From Deltaproteobacteria bacterium (GTDB lineage Bacteria; Desulfobacterota; Binatia; HRBIN30; CADEER01), in NCBI GenBank assembly GCA_029262455.1, contig JAJCZJ010000049.1:1-64000 (forward strand): a stretch of DNA of 64,000 nt, given 5' to 3'. The position numbers and the translations under genes were made by a program. The notes under the pieces were generated by a model, which saw only the letters and a program-made list of their open reading frames with translations, was not told where the DNA came from and did not search any database. Below, in pieces: positions 43,054 to 51,231 of the stretch (position 1 is its first letter; every line of letters starts with the position of its first letter).

Positions 43054-43803
43054 CTAGCGTATTGCGTAGACGACGTGCAGCGTCGCCGTGACTCGGACAT
43101 CGCCGGGCTCGACCGGGGTCGGGGCCGACGACTCCATCGCCATCGCTGCCCCGCGATAATGCCTAGGCACAATCGATGCCGGTGTCGCGGTGGAAGCTTC
43201 GAGGATCGGGCCCAATTCGACCCCGAGCGCAGCTGCGATGGTGGCTGCCTGATCCTGTGCGTCGCGTGCGGCTGCTGTTTGTGCTTGCGCGGTGGTGGAC
43301 TTTCGATCCCGCAGAGTGAAGACCAAATTGCTGACGCGATTCGCGCCCGCTCGGGTGGCGTTGTCGATCAACTTGCCGACTGCGGCAGTGGTGCGGGTTT
43401 CGACCCGCACCTCATTGCGAGCGACGTAGCCCGTGATTTCGGGCGGTTCGTTGCGGTTGCGTTCGCGATGATGATCGTACACCGGATCGAGCGAATAACG
43501 GGTTGTCGAGACCCGATCGTCCTTACCCAGCAGAGTTTTGATCCGGTCTGCCAAGGCCTTGCTCGTTTGCGCGTTCGCTTCGACCGCGGCAGCGGCTGTC
43601 GGGGCCGTTGTATCGACGGCAAAGCTGATAATCGCCAAGTCAGGTTCGGCGCTCGCCTCGCCTTGTCCTGTCACCCTGATGAGACGTGGGTTGTCTGCGC
43701 ACATTGCCGAAGCTTCATGTACGCTATCGGCTAAACCCTCGCCTGCGACTATGGGAGTCGCGCTCACGAAAAGTCCGAGTACGGCGATCAATACGATGGG
43801 CAT
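43054..43803 (-). CDS. SIMPL (DUF541) domain periplasmic protein
   Basis: 249 residues with a signal peptide (about 1-20, ending IVAG). The SIMPL/DUF541 domain follows, recognised by RLIRVTGQGEASAEPDLAIISFAV near 41 and by the C-terminal VEPGDVRVTATLHVVYAI strand. Family members form oligomeric rings in the periplasm or on the surface and are linked to oxidative stress or outer-membrane quality, with no known enzyme activity. It lies 87 bp downstream of the pseudo-ATPase gene on the same strand. Confidence 0.88.
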   Translation of the reverse strand: MPIVLIAVLGLFVSATPIVAGEGLADSVHEASAMCADNPRLIRVTGQGEASAEPDLAIISFAVDTTAPTAAAAVEANAQTSKALADRIKTLLGKDDRVSTTRYSLDPVYDHHRERNRNEPPEITGYVARNEVRVETRTTAAVGKLIDNATRAGANRVSNLVFTLRDRKSTTAQAQTAAARDAQDQAATIAAALGVELGPILEASTATPASIVPRHYRGAAMAMESSAPTPVEPGDVRVTATLHVVYAIR

Positions 43804-43890
43804 GGCTCTTGAATGGTAGACGTTGGCCGATCCGTGGGCAAATGGACGATGTCTCGCGGCGGCGTGGTGGTGGCAGCAGCGAACGGGCGG

Positions 43891-44943
43891 TTAGCGAATT
43901 CGCTCGCCGGTCTCAGAGTCGAAGAGGAGCAGCGACTCCGGTGCGGCGTAGGCTCGACGTGGCACGTCGGTTGGATTTCCTGGGATCTGGACCGCGACCG
44001 CTTGGTCGCCGACCTGGCCCTGCACGATCGAGAAGCTTCCCATCGATTGTCGGGTGCTGGGGTCGAGGATTGCCAACAGTGAATTTTTCATCGTTCCGGA
44101 AATGTCGAAGGCTTCCGGCCGAATGCCAACGAGAACGGGTACATCATCGAACCGCGTCGCCAGAGATCCGTTCAGGGTGATGTTCTGGCCAGCGATGGCA
44201 AGAACATCGCTGCTCCCGCGGGCTGGTATGAAATTAATCCGCGGAGGTTGTCCGATGGCGGCGGCGACTCCTCGAGTCGCTGGGTTTGCGTAGAGATGAG
44301 CGGGCGTGTCGGTTTGGCGAACTTGGCGATCTTCGATGTATGCGATGCGATCGCCGACGATGGTGGCGTCTAAGCCATTGCAGGTCAGATAGAGCATTGC
44401 GGATTGTGTCTGTCGCTGAATGCTGCGCAGATGCGCGCGTGCGTGGAGCCTGTCTTCGTCCGCAAGTGCAGCCAGCGGGTCGTCGAGGACGATGAGGCCG
44501 GGCCTTTTCGCGATTGCTCGAGCGATCGCTACCCGAACGCGGTCGAGCCTTCCAAGTTGTCGCGGCAGTGCTTCGGCGACGGTTTCGAGTTTGAGCAATG
44601 CCAGGAGTTCGTCACGTCGATCAGCGATTACGTCGTCTTCAACGCCCTGGTGTCGTAGGGGGAAGGCGATATTCTCCGCGGCACTCAGGTGTGGGTAGAG
44701 GGCGAGGCTTCGGAATACGATGGAAATGGGCCGCTTCGAGGGATGCAGCTGGTCGCACCGATGCCCGTTGACGGTGATCGTCCCCGCGGCGAGGTCGTCG
44801 AGCCCGGCGATCGAACGGGCGATGGGGCCAGTTGCGGCGGCCGACGAACAAAGGCCAGCGACAGCCTCTCCGTCCGCCATGCGAAGATCGAGCCGATCTA
44901 CGGCCGAAGAAACCTGGATCCCATCGAGGTGCGCGTTCGCCAT
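43891..44943 (-). CDS. Full-length ABC ATPase homologue with all catalytic motifs altered (pseudo-ATPase)
   Basis: 350 residues from ATG 44943. Overall it aligns end to end with MalK/UgpC-type importer ATPases: the IAGL after Walker A, ALYPHLSAAENIAFPLR, RVAIARAIAKRPGLIVLDDPL, and a C-terminal TOBE part with VLVGIRPEAFDI. Yet the nucleotide-handling residues differ at every motif: Walker A reads CSSAAATGP (32-40) with Thr38 for Lys; the Q-loop Gln is Arg78; LSGGQ is LGRLD (130-134); the catalytic Glu after Walker B is Asp155; the D-loop Asp is Ala161; the switch His is Cys188. The frame is intact. ATP hydrolysis is unlikely. No permease or binding-protein gene is adjacent. Confidence 0.85.
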   Translation of the reverse strand: MANAHLDGIQVSSAVDRLDLRMADGEAVAGLCSSAAATGPIARSIAGLDDLAAGTITVNGHRCDQLHPSKRPISIVFRSLALYPHLSAAENIAFPLRHQGVEDDVIADRRDELLALLKLETVAEALPRQLGRLDRVRVAIARAIAKRPGLIVLDDPLAALADEDRLHARAHLRSIQRQTQSAMLYLTCNGLDATIVGDRIAYIEDRQVRQTDTPAHLYANPATRGVAAAIGQPPRINFIPARGSSDVLAIAGQNITLNGSLATRFDDVPVLVGIRPEAFDISGTMKNSLLAILDPSTRQSMGSFSIVQGQVGDQAVAVQIPGNPTDVPRRAYAAPESLLLFDSETGERIR

Positions 44944-45004
44944 GCTCAACTACACAGTGTACCACGCGTGTAGCGATCGGCGAGTGCCGTTTGCCGATGG
45001 GGAG

Positions 45005-45235
45005 CTAAACTGATCGCTGAGGAAGTAGCCAAGCTTGACGGCACCCGCGGTTCTTACAGAACCACTTATCGCCGTCACTGAACGCTGTGAGGCATCGTTC
45101 TTCTCCCCCGGCAAGGCGGATGACTGGATGGTGTTCGGCGCAGTTCTCACAGTTGACGAAGCGCCCACCGTGGCCCAGATGCCGCTTCGCTGGGCGCTTG
45201 GCGCGCCGCGATTCGAGATCGATAATCACTGCCAT
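45005..45235 (-). CDS. Small zinc-ribbon-like protein
   Basis: 76 residues preceded by AGGGAGAAT at a good distance from the ATG, with codon use like its neighbours. The cysteine pattern is CENC near residue 29-32, then Cys48, then CKNRGC at 60-65, with HH at 35-36, which suits a zinc-ribbon or similar metal-binding fold. It lies 61 bp upstream of the pseudo-ATPase gene on the same strand and is divergent from nadE. I do not recognise the family. Confidence 0.6.
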   Translation of the reverse strand: MAVIIDLESRRAKRPAKRHLGHGGRFVNCENCAEHHPVIRLAGGEERCLTAFSDGDKWFCKNRGCRQAWLLPQRSV

Positions 45236-45327
45236 ATATTCTCCCTACCCGTTGTGCGGATTACACCACACGAGGGGGATTGTCACCCCCGGGGGCGAGC
45301 AATCTGCGGACGTATTTTGCCCGGTCG

Positions 45328-45355
45328 TTTACCGCTGTGCCGGGCCGTGTATGAT
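45328..45355 (+). promoter_or_regulatory. Putative nadE promoter
   Basis: TTTACC (45328-45333), a 16-base gap and TATGAT (45350-45355) lie 43 bases before the chosen nadE start. They make an upstream start in the same frame less likely. Confidence 0.35.
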
Positions 45356-45398
45356 GGAGGATCGACGCTTTTGGGGTAGATCGCGGCGGACGAATTTC

Positions 45399-47438
45399 AT
45401 GACAAAGGTAACGACAAGCGGCTTTGAAGATTCCCGTACGCACGGCTTTGCACGGGTTGCGGTTTGCATACCCAAAGTGCACGTCGCAGACCCTGCTAGG
45501 AACGCTTCTTCGCATCTAAAGTATCTGAAGAAAGTGTATCGCGAGGGAGCTGTATACGCGCTGTGCCCCGAGTTGGGCCTGAGTGCGTACACGTGTGGAG
45601 ACCTGTTTTTTGACGATACCCTGCAGCGTTCGTGCGAAGATGCTTTAGGGGATATTGCCGTCGCCACCGAGCAGATGAGCATGTTGCTCTCGGTCGGACT
45701 GCCTATCCGAGTCGGCTCGCTGCTGTTGAACTGCGCGGTGACTCTCTATCGAGGTAAGCCGGTTGCGGTAACGCCGAAGAGCTTTTTGCCGAACTATCGC
45801 GAGTTCTATGAGCAGCGCTGGTTTGCTGCGGCGAAAGTTTGCACGACACCGGAGATCGAATTGATCGGCGAGGTCGTGCCGATCGGATCGGACATCATCG
45901 TCGAAGCACGTCACATTCCGGGGTTCGCCCTGCATACGGAGATTTGTGAGGATCTCTGGGTGCCGATCCCACCCAGTGCGAGGGCGGCGTTGAGTGGTGC
46001 CACTGTGCTTGCGAACCTCTCCGCGTCGAATATCACCGTTGCCAAATCGGAATACCGGCGCACGCTGGTGATCGGCTCGTCGGCACGAAACCTCGCGGTC
46101 CAAATGTACGCCGCCGCTGGTTTCGGTGAGTCGACGGCCGACCTGGCTTGGGACGGCGAGGGCCTGATCGCGGAACGAGGACACCTTCTCTCCGAGACCG
46201 AGCGTTTCTCTCTAGCCGGCTCGTCGGCGATCGTAGACGTAGACTTAGGAGCCGTCGCACAGGACCGGATGCGCCAGACATCCTTTGCCGATAACGTTGT
46301 GGACGCCGGTGCAACCTTCCGACGTATCGTGTGTGGAGAAGGCGAGGATGCCAGGGAGCCCGCCGTCTACAACAGTTTTCTTCGCGTTGTCGATCCGCAC
46401 CCGTTTGTGCCAGCGGATTCGGCCAAGCGAGATGAACGGTGCCGCGAGGTCTTCTCGATCCAGGCGACGTCGCTAGCGCGCCGGCTCGAGGCACTGCCAG
46501 ATGAAAGTCGGCGATTGGTGATCGGGGTTTCGGGTGGCCAGGACTCGACGCACGCGCTGCTAGTCGCTGCGCGCGCCGTTGACTTGCTCGGATTGCCGCG
46601 TGATCGGATCCTGGCGATCACCATGCCGGGCCTGGGGACGACTGACCGAACCCGCAATAACGCCCGGCATTTATCCGAAGCTCTCGGCGCACGGCTCCAC
46701 GAAGTGCCGATCGGCGAACTCAGTGAAGAAGTGTTTCGGATTGTCGAACACCCCAGCGAAGTCGAAGATTTGACTTTCGAGAACGTGCAAGCGTGGTTGC
46801 GGAAGCTTTTGCTTTTTTCGATGGCATCGCGGCACCGGGCGCTCGATCTTGGGACCGGCGATCTCTCAGAACTCGCGTTGGGCTGGTGTACCTACGGCGG
46901 CGACCATATGTCGCACTACGGTGTCAATGCCGGCGTTCCGAAGACGTTGATTACCTATCTGATCCGTTGGGCTACGGAACGGGTATTCGGCGATGACAAA
47001 AAGCTCGTCGGGGTGTTGATGGATATCCTCGCCACTCCGATATCGCCTGAGCTCAAAAGACCGGATGGCAACGGCGAGATCGCTCAACGGTCCGAAGATG
47101 TCATCGGGCCTTACGAGCTGCACGACTTTTTCTTGTATCACTTTCTTCGATTTGGCGCCGAGCCTGGCAAGATTGCTCGCCTGTGTTTGCATGCGTTCGA
47201 CGGACGCTATGACCTGGCGACGATTCGGCGCTGGCTGATCGTTTTCCTCGAACGCTTTGTGCGCAGCCAGTACAAGAGGGACTGCCTACCGGGAGGGCCC
47301 AAGGTGGGATCGGGTGGTGCACTTTCGCCGCGCGGTGATTGGCGGATGCCGGCCGATGCGACCGCCGACATCTGGCTCGAGGCCGCTCGCCGGATTCCTG
47401 AGCAGCTACCTCAACAGTCCGTTTCTGACCGAGACTAG
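45399..47438 (+). CDS. nadE: Glutamine-dependent NAD+ synthetase
   Basis: ATP-dependent amidation of nicotinic acid adenine dinucleotide to NAD+ with glutamine as nitrogen donor. The N-terminal nitrilase-type glutaminase domain has the Glu-Lys-Cys triad at E58 (CPELGLSAY), K127 (TPKSFLPNYREFYE) and C183 (TEICEDLW). The C-terminal synthetase domain has the PP-loop SGGQDS at 378-383 and LGTGDLSELALGWCTYG. Start ATG 45399 gives 679 residues, the length of the large-type enzyme such as that of Mycobacterium tuberculosis; the frame stays open 104 codons further without homology. It overlaps the convergent aceE by 4 bases. Confidence 0.92.
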   Translation: MTKVTTSGFEDSRTHGFARVAVCIPKVHVADPARNASSHLKYLKKVYREGAVYALCPELGLSAYTCGDLFFDDTLQRSCEDALGDIAVATEQMSMLLSVGLPIRVGSLLLNCAVTLYRGKPVAVTPKSFLPNYREFYEQRWFAAAKVCTTPEIELIGEVVPIGSDIIVEARHIPGFALHTEICEDLWVPIPPSARAALSGATVLANLSASNITVAKSEYRRTLVIGSSARNLAVQMYAAAGFGESTADLAWDGEGLIAERGHLLSETERFSLAGSSAIVDVDLGAVAQDRMRQTSFADNVVDAGATFRRIVCGEGEDAREPAVYNSFLRVVDPHPFVPADSAKRDERCREVFSIQATSLARRLEALPDESRRLVIGVSGGQDSTHALLVAARAVDLLGLPRDRILAITMPGLGTTDRTRNNARHLSEALGARLHEVPIGELSEEVFRIVEHPSEVEDLTFENVQAWLRKLLLFSMASRHRALDLGTGDLSELALGWCTYGGDHMSHYGVNAGVPKTLITYLIRWATERVFGDDKKLVGVLMDILATPISPELKRPDGNGEIAQRSEDVIGPYELHDFFLYHFLRFGAEPGKIARLCLHAFDGRYDLATIRRWLIVFLERFVRSQYKRDCLPGGPKVGSGGALSPRGDWRMPADATADIWLEAARRIPEQLPQQSVSDRD

Positions 47439-50089
47439 ACCGTCGTCGGGTCCGGCTGTTCCGGATCGACGTCGAGGTCGCGGATGGCTCGTGCGACGTC
47501 GTCAGTACTAACGGCGCCGCTCTGGGATAGCTGGTAGAGCGCCGCGACTGTAATCGCAGCTGCGTCGACTTCGAAGAATCGGCGCAGAGCCTCGCGCGTA
47601 TCGCTGCGGCCGAATCCGTCTGTGCCGAGACAGAGCATTTCGGCTGGGACGTAGCGCGTGACCTGATCGGCGACGGCACGCATATAGTCGGACGCGGCGA
47701 CGACCGGTGCCGGTGTCGTTCCGAGTGCTTGTGCCACGTAAGGGATTCGGGGTGTCTCGTTGGGGTGGAGGATGTTCCATCGTTCGGTGGCGATCCCGTC
47801 GCGTCGCAGCTCGCCGTAGCTGGTGACGCTCCAGACATCCGCAGCCACGCCGCGGCTGGCGAGGAGTTCCTGCGCCGCCAGTGCTTCGCGCAAGATCGCG
47901 CCGCTGCCAAAGAGGTTAATGCGCGGCCCCTCTGGCAGCTCGGACTCCTTGAAGCGGTAGATGCCGCGCCGGATGCCTTCTTCGACGCCCTCTGGCATCG
48001 CCGGCATGGTGTACATCTCGTTCTCTACGGTGAGATAGTAAAACCAGTTCTCGCCTTCGGAATACATGCGACGCAGGCCGTCCTGCACGATGACAGCGAC
48101 TTCGAAGGAGAACGCGGGGTCGTACGACTTGAGCGTGGGGACTGTGCTGGCAAGAAGGAGGCTTTGCCCATCTTGGTGCTGGAGCCCTTCACCTGCGAGT
48201 GTGGTGCGGCCAGCGGTGCCGCCGATCAGAAAGCCGCGACCGCGTGAATCGGCGTTCTGCCAGATGAGGTCGCCAATGCGTTGGAATCCGAACATCGAGT
48301 AGAAAAAGAAAAACGGAATCGTGTTGACACCGTGCGTCGCGTAGGCCGTGCCGGCGGCGATGAACGAGCACATCGAGCCGGCCTCGGTAATGCCTTCCTC
48401 AATGAGTTGGCCGTCGACGGCTTCTCGGTAGTACAGCACCACGTCTGAGTCGGCAGGGTCGTAGGTCTGTCCGACACGTGAATAGATACCGAACTTTCGA
48501 AAAAGAGCGTCCATGCCAAAGGTGCGTGCTTCGTCAGGTACGATCGGCACGACGAGGTCGCCGATTTCCGGGTCGTTCATGATCTTTTGCAGCAGCCGCA
48601 CCATGACCATCGTGGTCGCGGCCTCGCGCTTGCCGGTGCTCTTCATGAACTCTTCGAACCACGGGAGTGGCAGTGGCTTGATCGGCTTCGATCGAACACG
48701 ACGCTGTGGCATTGATCCACCAAGGGCGTTGCGGCGATCCATCATGTATTCCATCTCGGCGCTGTCCTTCGGCGGTCGATAGAACGGGGTCTCCTCGATC
48801 TCTGCGTCGGCGATGGGGATACCGAAGCGATCGCGGAAGTCGCGCAACTCTTGTTCGTTCAGCTTCTTTTGCTGGTGCGTGACGTTGCGGCCTTCGCCAG
48901 CCTCGCCGAGGCCGTAGCCCTTGATCGTCTTTGCGAGGATTACGGTAGGCGTGTCTTGGTTTTCGACGGCAGCCTTGTAGGCAGCGTAGAGCTTACGGCT
49001 ATCGTGTCCACCACGTCTCATCTTCGCGAGTTTGGCGTCGGTGATGTCCTTTACGAGGGCCAATGTCTCGGGATAGGCGCCAAAAAAGTCCTTACGAATG
49101 AAATCGCCGTCCGACACGGTGTACTTTTGATACTGGCCGTCGGGAACTTCCCCCATGCGTTTGGTCAGGAGTCCACTGTCGTCGCGTGCCAAGAGGGGGT
49201 CCCAGTCGTCCCCCCAAATGACTTTGATGACGCGCCATCCGGCCCCGCGAAAGGCGGCTTCCAGTTCCTGAATGATTTTACCGTTGCCACGAACCGGGCC
49301 GTCGAGCCGTTGCAAATTGCAATTGACTACCCAGGTCAAGTTGTTGAGGTGCTCACGTGACGCCAGAGTGATTGCGCCCAGTGTTTCAGGCTCGTCGGTT
49401 TCACCATCGCCGATGAAAGCCCAGACGCGAGAGCCGCTGGTGTCGCGGATGCCGCGGTCCCTCAGGTAGTTGTTGAAGCGCGCTTGGTAGATTGAAGCGA
49501 TCGGTGAGAGGCCCATGGAGACTGTGGGGAACTCCCAGAAGTCCGGCATGAGCCACGGGTGGGGGTAGGATGACAAACCTTCGGCACCGATTTCACGACG
49601 AAATCGATGCAGCCGAGCGGCATCAATGCGGCGCTCGAGATAGGCGCGGGCGTAGATCCCGGGCGAAGAATGCCCTTGGAAATACACTTGGTCGCCGGCG
49701 CTGTGATCGTCGCCGGCGCGAAAAAAATGGTGGAAGCCGACATCGTAGAGAGATGCAGATGAGGCGTAGGACGAGATGTGTCCGCCAAGGCCGTCGAACG
49801 CGCGATTGGCGCGCACGACCATCGCCATGGCATTCCAACGCAAGATGGCACGGATGCGGCGCTCTGTGTCGAGATCTCCGGGATACGCTGGTTGGTGATC
49901 TGCGGAAATCGTGTTGACGTACGGCGTGTTGGCCGAGAACGGCTGGGGTAGACCGGCTTTGGTTGCACGTTGAACGAGTCTGTCGAGAAGGAATCGCGCG
50001 CGCTCTGGTCCTTCGTCGTGCAGCACGGCATCGAAAGATTCGAGCCAGGCAGCTGTGTCGGGTGGGTCGGAATCTCGTGCCGTCGTCAT
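47435..50089 (-). CDS. aceE: Pyruvate dehydrogenase E1 component, homodimeric
   Basis: Thiamine-diphosphate-dependent decarboxylation of pyruvate, first step of the pyruvate dehydrogenase complex. 884 residues, close to the 887 of the Escherichia coli enzyme. It has the active-site histidine region GHISSYASSASLYDVGFHHFF near residue 103, the ThDP-binding motif GDGETDEPE...NCNLQRLDGP near 225-260, FIAAGTAYATHG near 560 and TTLAGEGLQHQDGQS near 615. No E2 or E3 gene is adjacent. A strong terminator separates it from the Hsp20 genes upstream. Confidence 0.95.
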   Translation of the reverse strand: MTTARDSDPPDTAAWLESFDAVLHDEGPERARFLLDRLVQRATKAGLPQPFSANTPYVNTISADHQPAYPGDLDTERRIRAILRWNAMAMVVRANRAFDGLGGHISSYASSASLYDVGFHHFFRAGDDHSAGDQVYFQGHSSPGIYARAYLERRIDAARLHRFRREIGAEGLSSYPHPWLMPDFWEFPTVSMGLSPIASIYQARFNNYLRDRGIRDTSGSRVWAFIGDGETDEPETLGAITLASREHLNNLTWVVNCNLQRLDGPVRGNGKIIQELEAAFRGAGWRVIKVIWGDDWDPLLARDDSGLLTKRMGEVPDGQYQKYTVSDGDFIRKDFFGAYPETLALVKDITDAKLAKMRRGGHDSRKLYAAYKAAVENQDTPTVILAKTIKGYGLGEAGEGRNVTHQQKKLNEQELRDFRDRFGIPIADAEIEETPFYRPPKDSAEMEYMMDRRNALGGSMPQRRVRSKPIKPLPLPWFEEFMKSTGKREAATTMVMVRLLQKIMNDPEIGDLVVPIVPDEARTFGMDALFRKFGIYSRVGQTYDPADSDVVLYYREAVDGQLIEEGITEAGSMCSFIAAGTAYATHGVNTIPFFFFYSMFGFQRIGDLIWQNADSRGRGFLIGGTAGRTTLAGEGLQHQDGQSLLLASTVPTLKSYDPAFSFEVAVIVQDGLRRMYSEGENWFYYLTVENEMYTMPAMPEGVEEGIRRGIYRFKESELPEGPRINLFGSGAILREALAAQELLASRGVAADVWSVTSYGELRRDGIATERWNILHPNETPRIPYVAQALGTTPAPVVAASDYMRAVADQVTRYVPAEMLCLGTDGFGRSDTREALRRFFEVDAAAITVAALYQLSQSGAVSTDDVARAIRDLDVDPEQPDPTTV

Positions 50090-50137
50090 CCGGGGAGTTT
50101 AGCGAGAAATCGCTGGAGGCGAAACGGGACACGCCAG

Positions 50138-50170
50138 CAAAAAAAGGGAGGGGCGCTGGGCGCCCCTCCC
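50138..50170 (-). terminator. Rho-independent terminator for the Hsp20 operon
   Basis: On the minus strand, GGGAGGGGCGC pairs with GCGCCCCTCCC around a 3-base loop (50170-50146), followed by seven T residues (50145-50139). It lies between the end of the second Hsp20 gene and the aceE start. Confidence 0.9.
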
Positions 50171-50202
50171 TCGTTGCGGGGAGTGGTTGATGTGGGGAGA
50201 GG

Positions 50203-50571
50203 TTAGGATGTGGCGATCTTGATCTGTCGAGGTTCCGGCTTCGAGGCTTTTGGAATCTCGACCTCGAGCACTCCGTTAGCCATTTTTGCTTTGATATTGG
50301 CGATATCAAAGAGAGCCGGATCGGATAGGGTGAAGCGCCGCTTGTAGTGGCGAGTAGGTCTGCTCTCGGCCTTCTCGACGTCGGCCGGTTCGACCACGCC
50401 TTCGATCACCAGGACTGTTTCGTCGAGCTCGACTGTGGCGCCATCCGTGGCGACGCCAGGCATGTCTGCGACCAGCCAAACGGCGGTCTCTGTCTCGCCC
50501 ACCTCGACACGCGGGGTTAGGTAGCGGACGGGGGTGGCTTGGACGTTCGTACTCAGCTCAGCTGTGCTCAT
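50203..50571 (-). CDS. Hsp20/alpha-crystallin family small heat-shock protein (second of tandem pair)
   Basis: 122 residues, almost entirely the alpha-crystallin domain: TPRVEVGETETAVWLVADMPGV near residue 19, VLVIEGVVEP in the middle, RRFTLSDPALFDIANIKAKMANGVLEVEIPKA near 78, and a C-terminal PRQIKI segment with the I-x-I-type motif used in oligomer contacts. It is an ATP-independent holdase for unfolding proteins. The N-terminal arm is shorter than in the first paralogue. It follows that gene by 41 bp and is followed by a strong terminator. Confidence 0.9.
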   Translation of the reverse strand: MSTAELSTNVQATPVRYLTPRVEVGETETAVWLVADMPGVATDGATVELDETVLVIEGVVEPADVEKAESRPTRHYKRRFTLSDPALFDIANIKAKMANGVLEVEIPKASKPEPRQIKIATS

Positions 50572-50612
50572 GATAGAATCCTCCTAGGTTTTTGGAATTC
50601 GACTGCCGGGGT

Positions 50613-51074
50613 TCACTTCGCCTCGACGGCAATGCGTCGGGGCTGTGCCGCATCTTTTTTTCCGATGTGCAGAGTCAAAATACCGTTGCTATGTTGGGCA
50701 TCGATTTTTTCGGTGTCGTATTGATCGGACAAGCGCAATGCGCGCGAGAACTTGCCGAACCTTCGCTCGCTGCGGTGCCGTGAACCGTCGTTTGCGAAAC
50801 TGGCTTCGCGTCCGAACTTGGTTTCGCGCTCTCCGGAGATCGTCAAAACGTCTCCGTCGATCGCAACGTTCAGGTTCTGCGGTTCGACTCCTGGAACCTC
50901 GGCTCGCAGGGTTAGGCCGGTATCGTTTTCTTCGACCTCGATGGTCGGTGAGAACGCGAGGGGTACGGACCGTGAAGCGTCAATAGGAAGTGCTTCCTTG
51001 AAGAGTCGGTCGAGATCCCGTCGCAGGCCCAAAAACGAGTCGAACGGACTCCGTTCGGATGTTGCGTACAACAT
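50613..51074 (-). CDS. Hsp20/alpha-crystallin family small heat-shock protein (first of tandem pair)
   Basis: 153 residues with a longer N-terminal arm (MLYATSERSPFDSFLGLRRDLDRLFKE), an alpha-crystallin domain (about 43-140, with FSPTIEVEENDTGLTLRAEVPGV and LTISGERETKFG), and a C-terminal RRIAVEAK end. AAGGAGG precedes the ATG. Two different Hsp20 chains in one operon may form mixed or separate oligomers. A possible promoter TTGACG-16-TAGGTT lies upstream. Confidence 0.92.
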   Translation of the reverse strand: MLYATSERSPFDSFLGLRRDLDRLFKEALPIDASRSVPLAFSPTIEVEENDTGLTLRAEVPGVEPQNLNVAIDGDVLTISGERETKFGREASFANDGSRHRSERRFGKFSRALRLSDQYDTEKIDAQHSNGILTLHIGKKDAAQPRRIAVEAK

Positions 51075-51118
51075 GGATCAATCCTCCTTCGGGGATAGTG
51101 AGTTCGTGTTCGGGTAGG

Positions 51119-51146
51119 AACCTAAGCACGATCACGAATCCGTCAA
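51119..51146 (-). promoter_or_regulatory. Putative promoter of the Hsp20 operon
   Basis: On the minus strand TTGACG (51146-51141), 16 bases, then TAGGTT (51124-51119), about 45 bases before the first Hsp20 start. No clear CIRCE inverted repeat or sigma-32 -10 box was seen. Confidence 0.4.
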
Positions 51147-51231
51147 GGGAGGAATTTTCTGAGGTGTTAAACGATCCCCGACGTCGTCGGGGAAGGTGGG
51201 CGGGCACGGCGAAGGGCCCGGTCGCGATGAC

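Noticed and set aside
45087-45398. N-terminal extension of nadE by 104 codons
   Set aside because: It has no glutaminase homology, overlaps the divergent zinc-ribbon gene and contains a likely promoter; the shorter form has the expected 679 residues.
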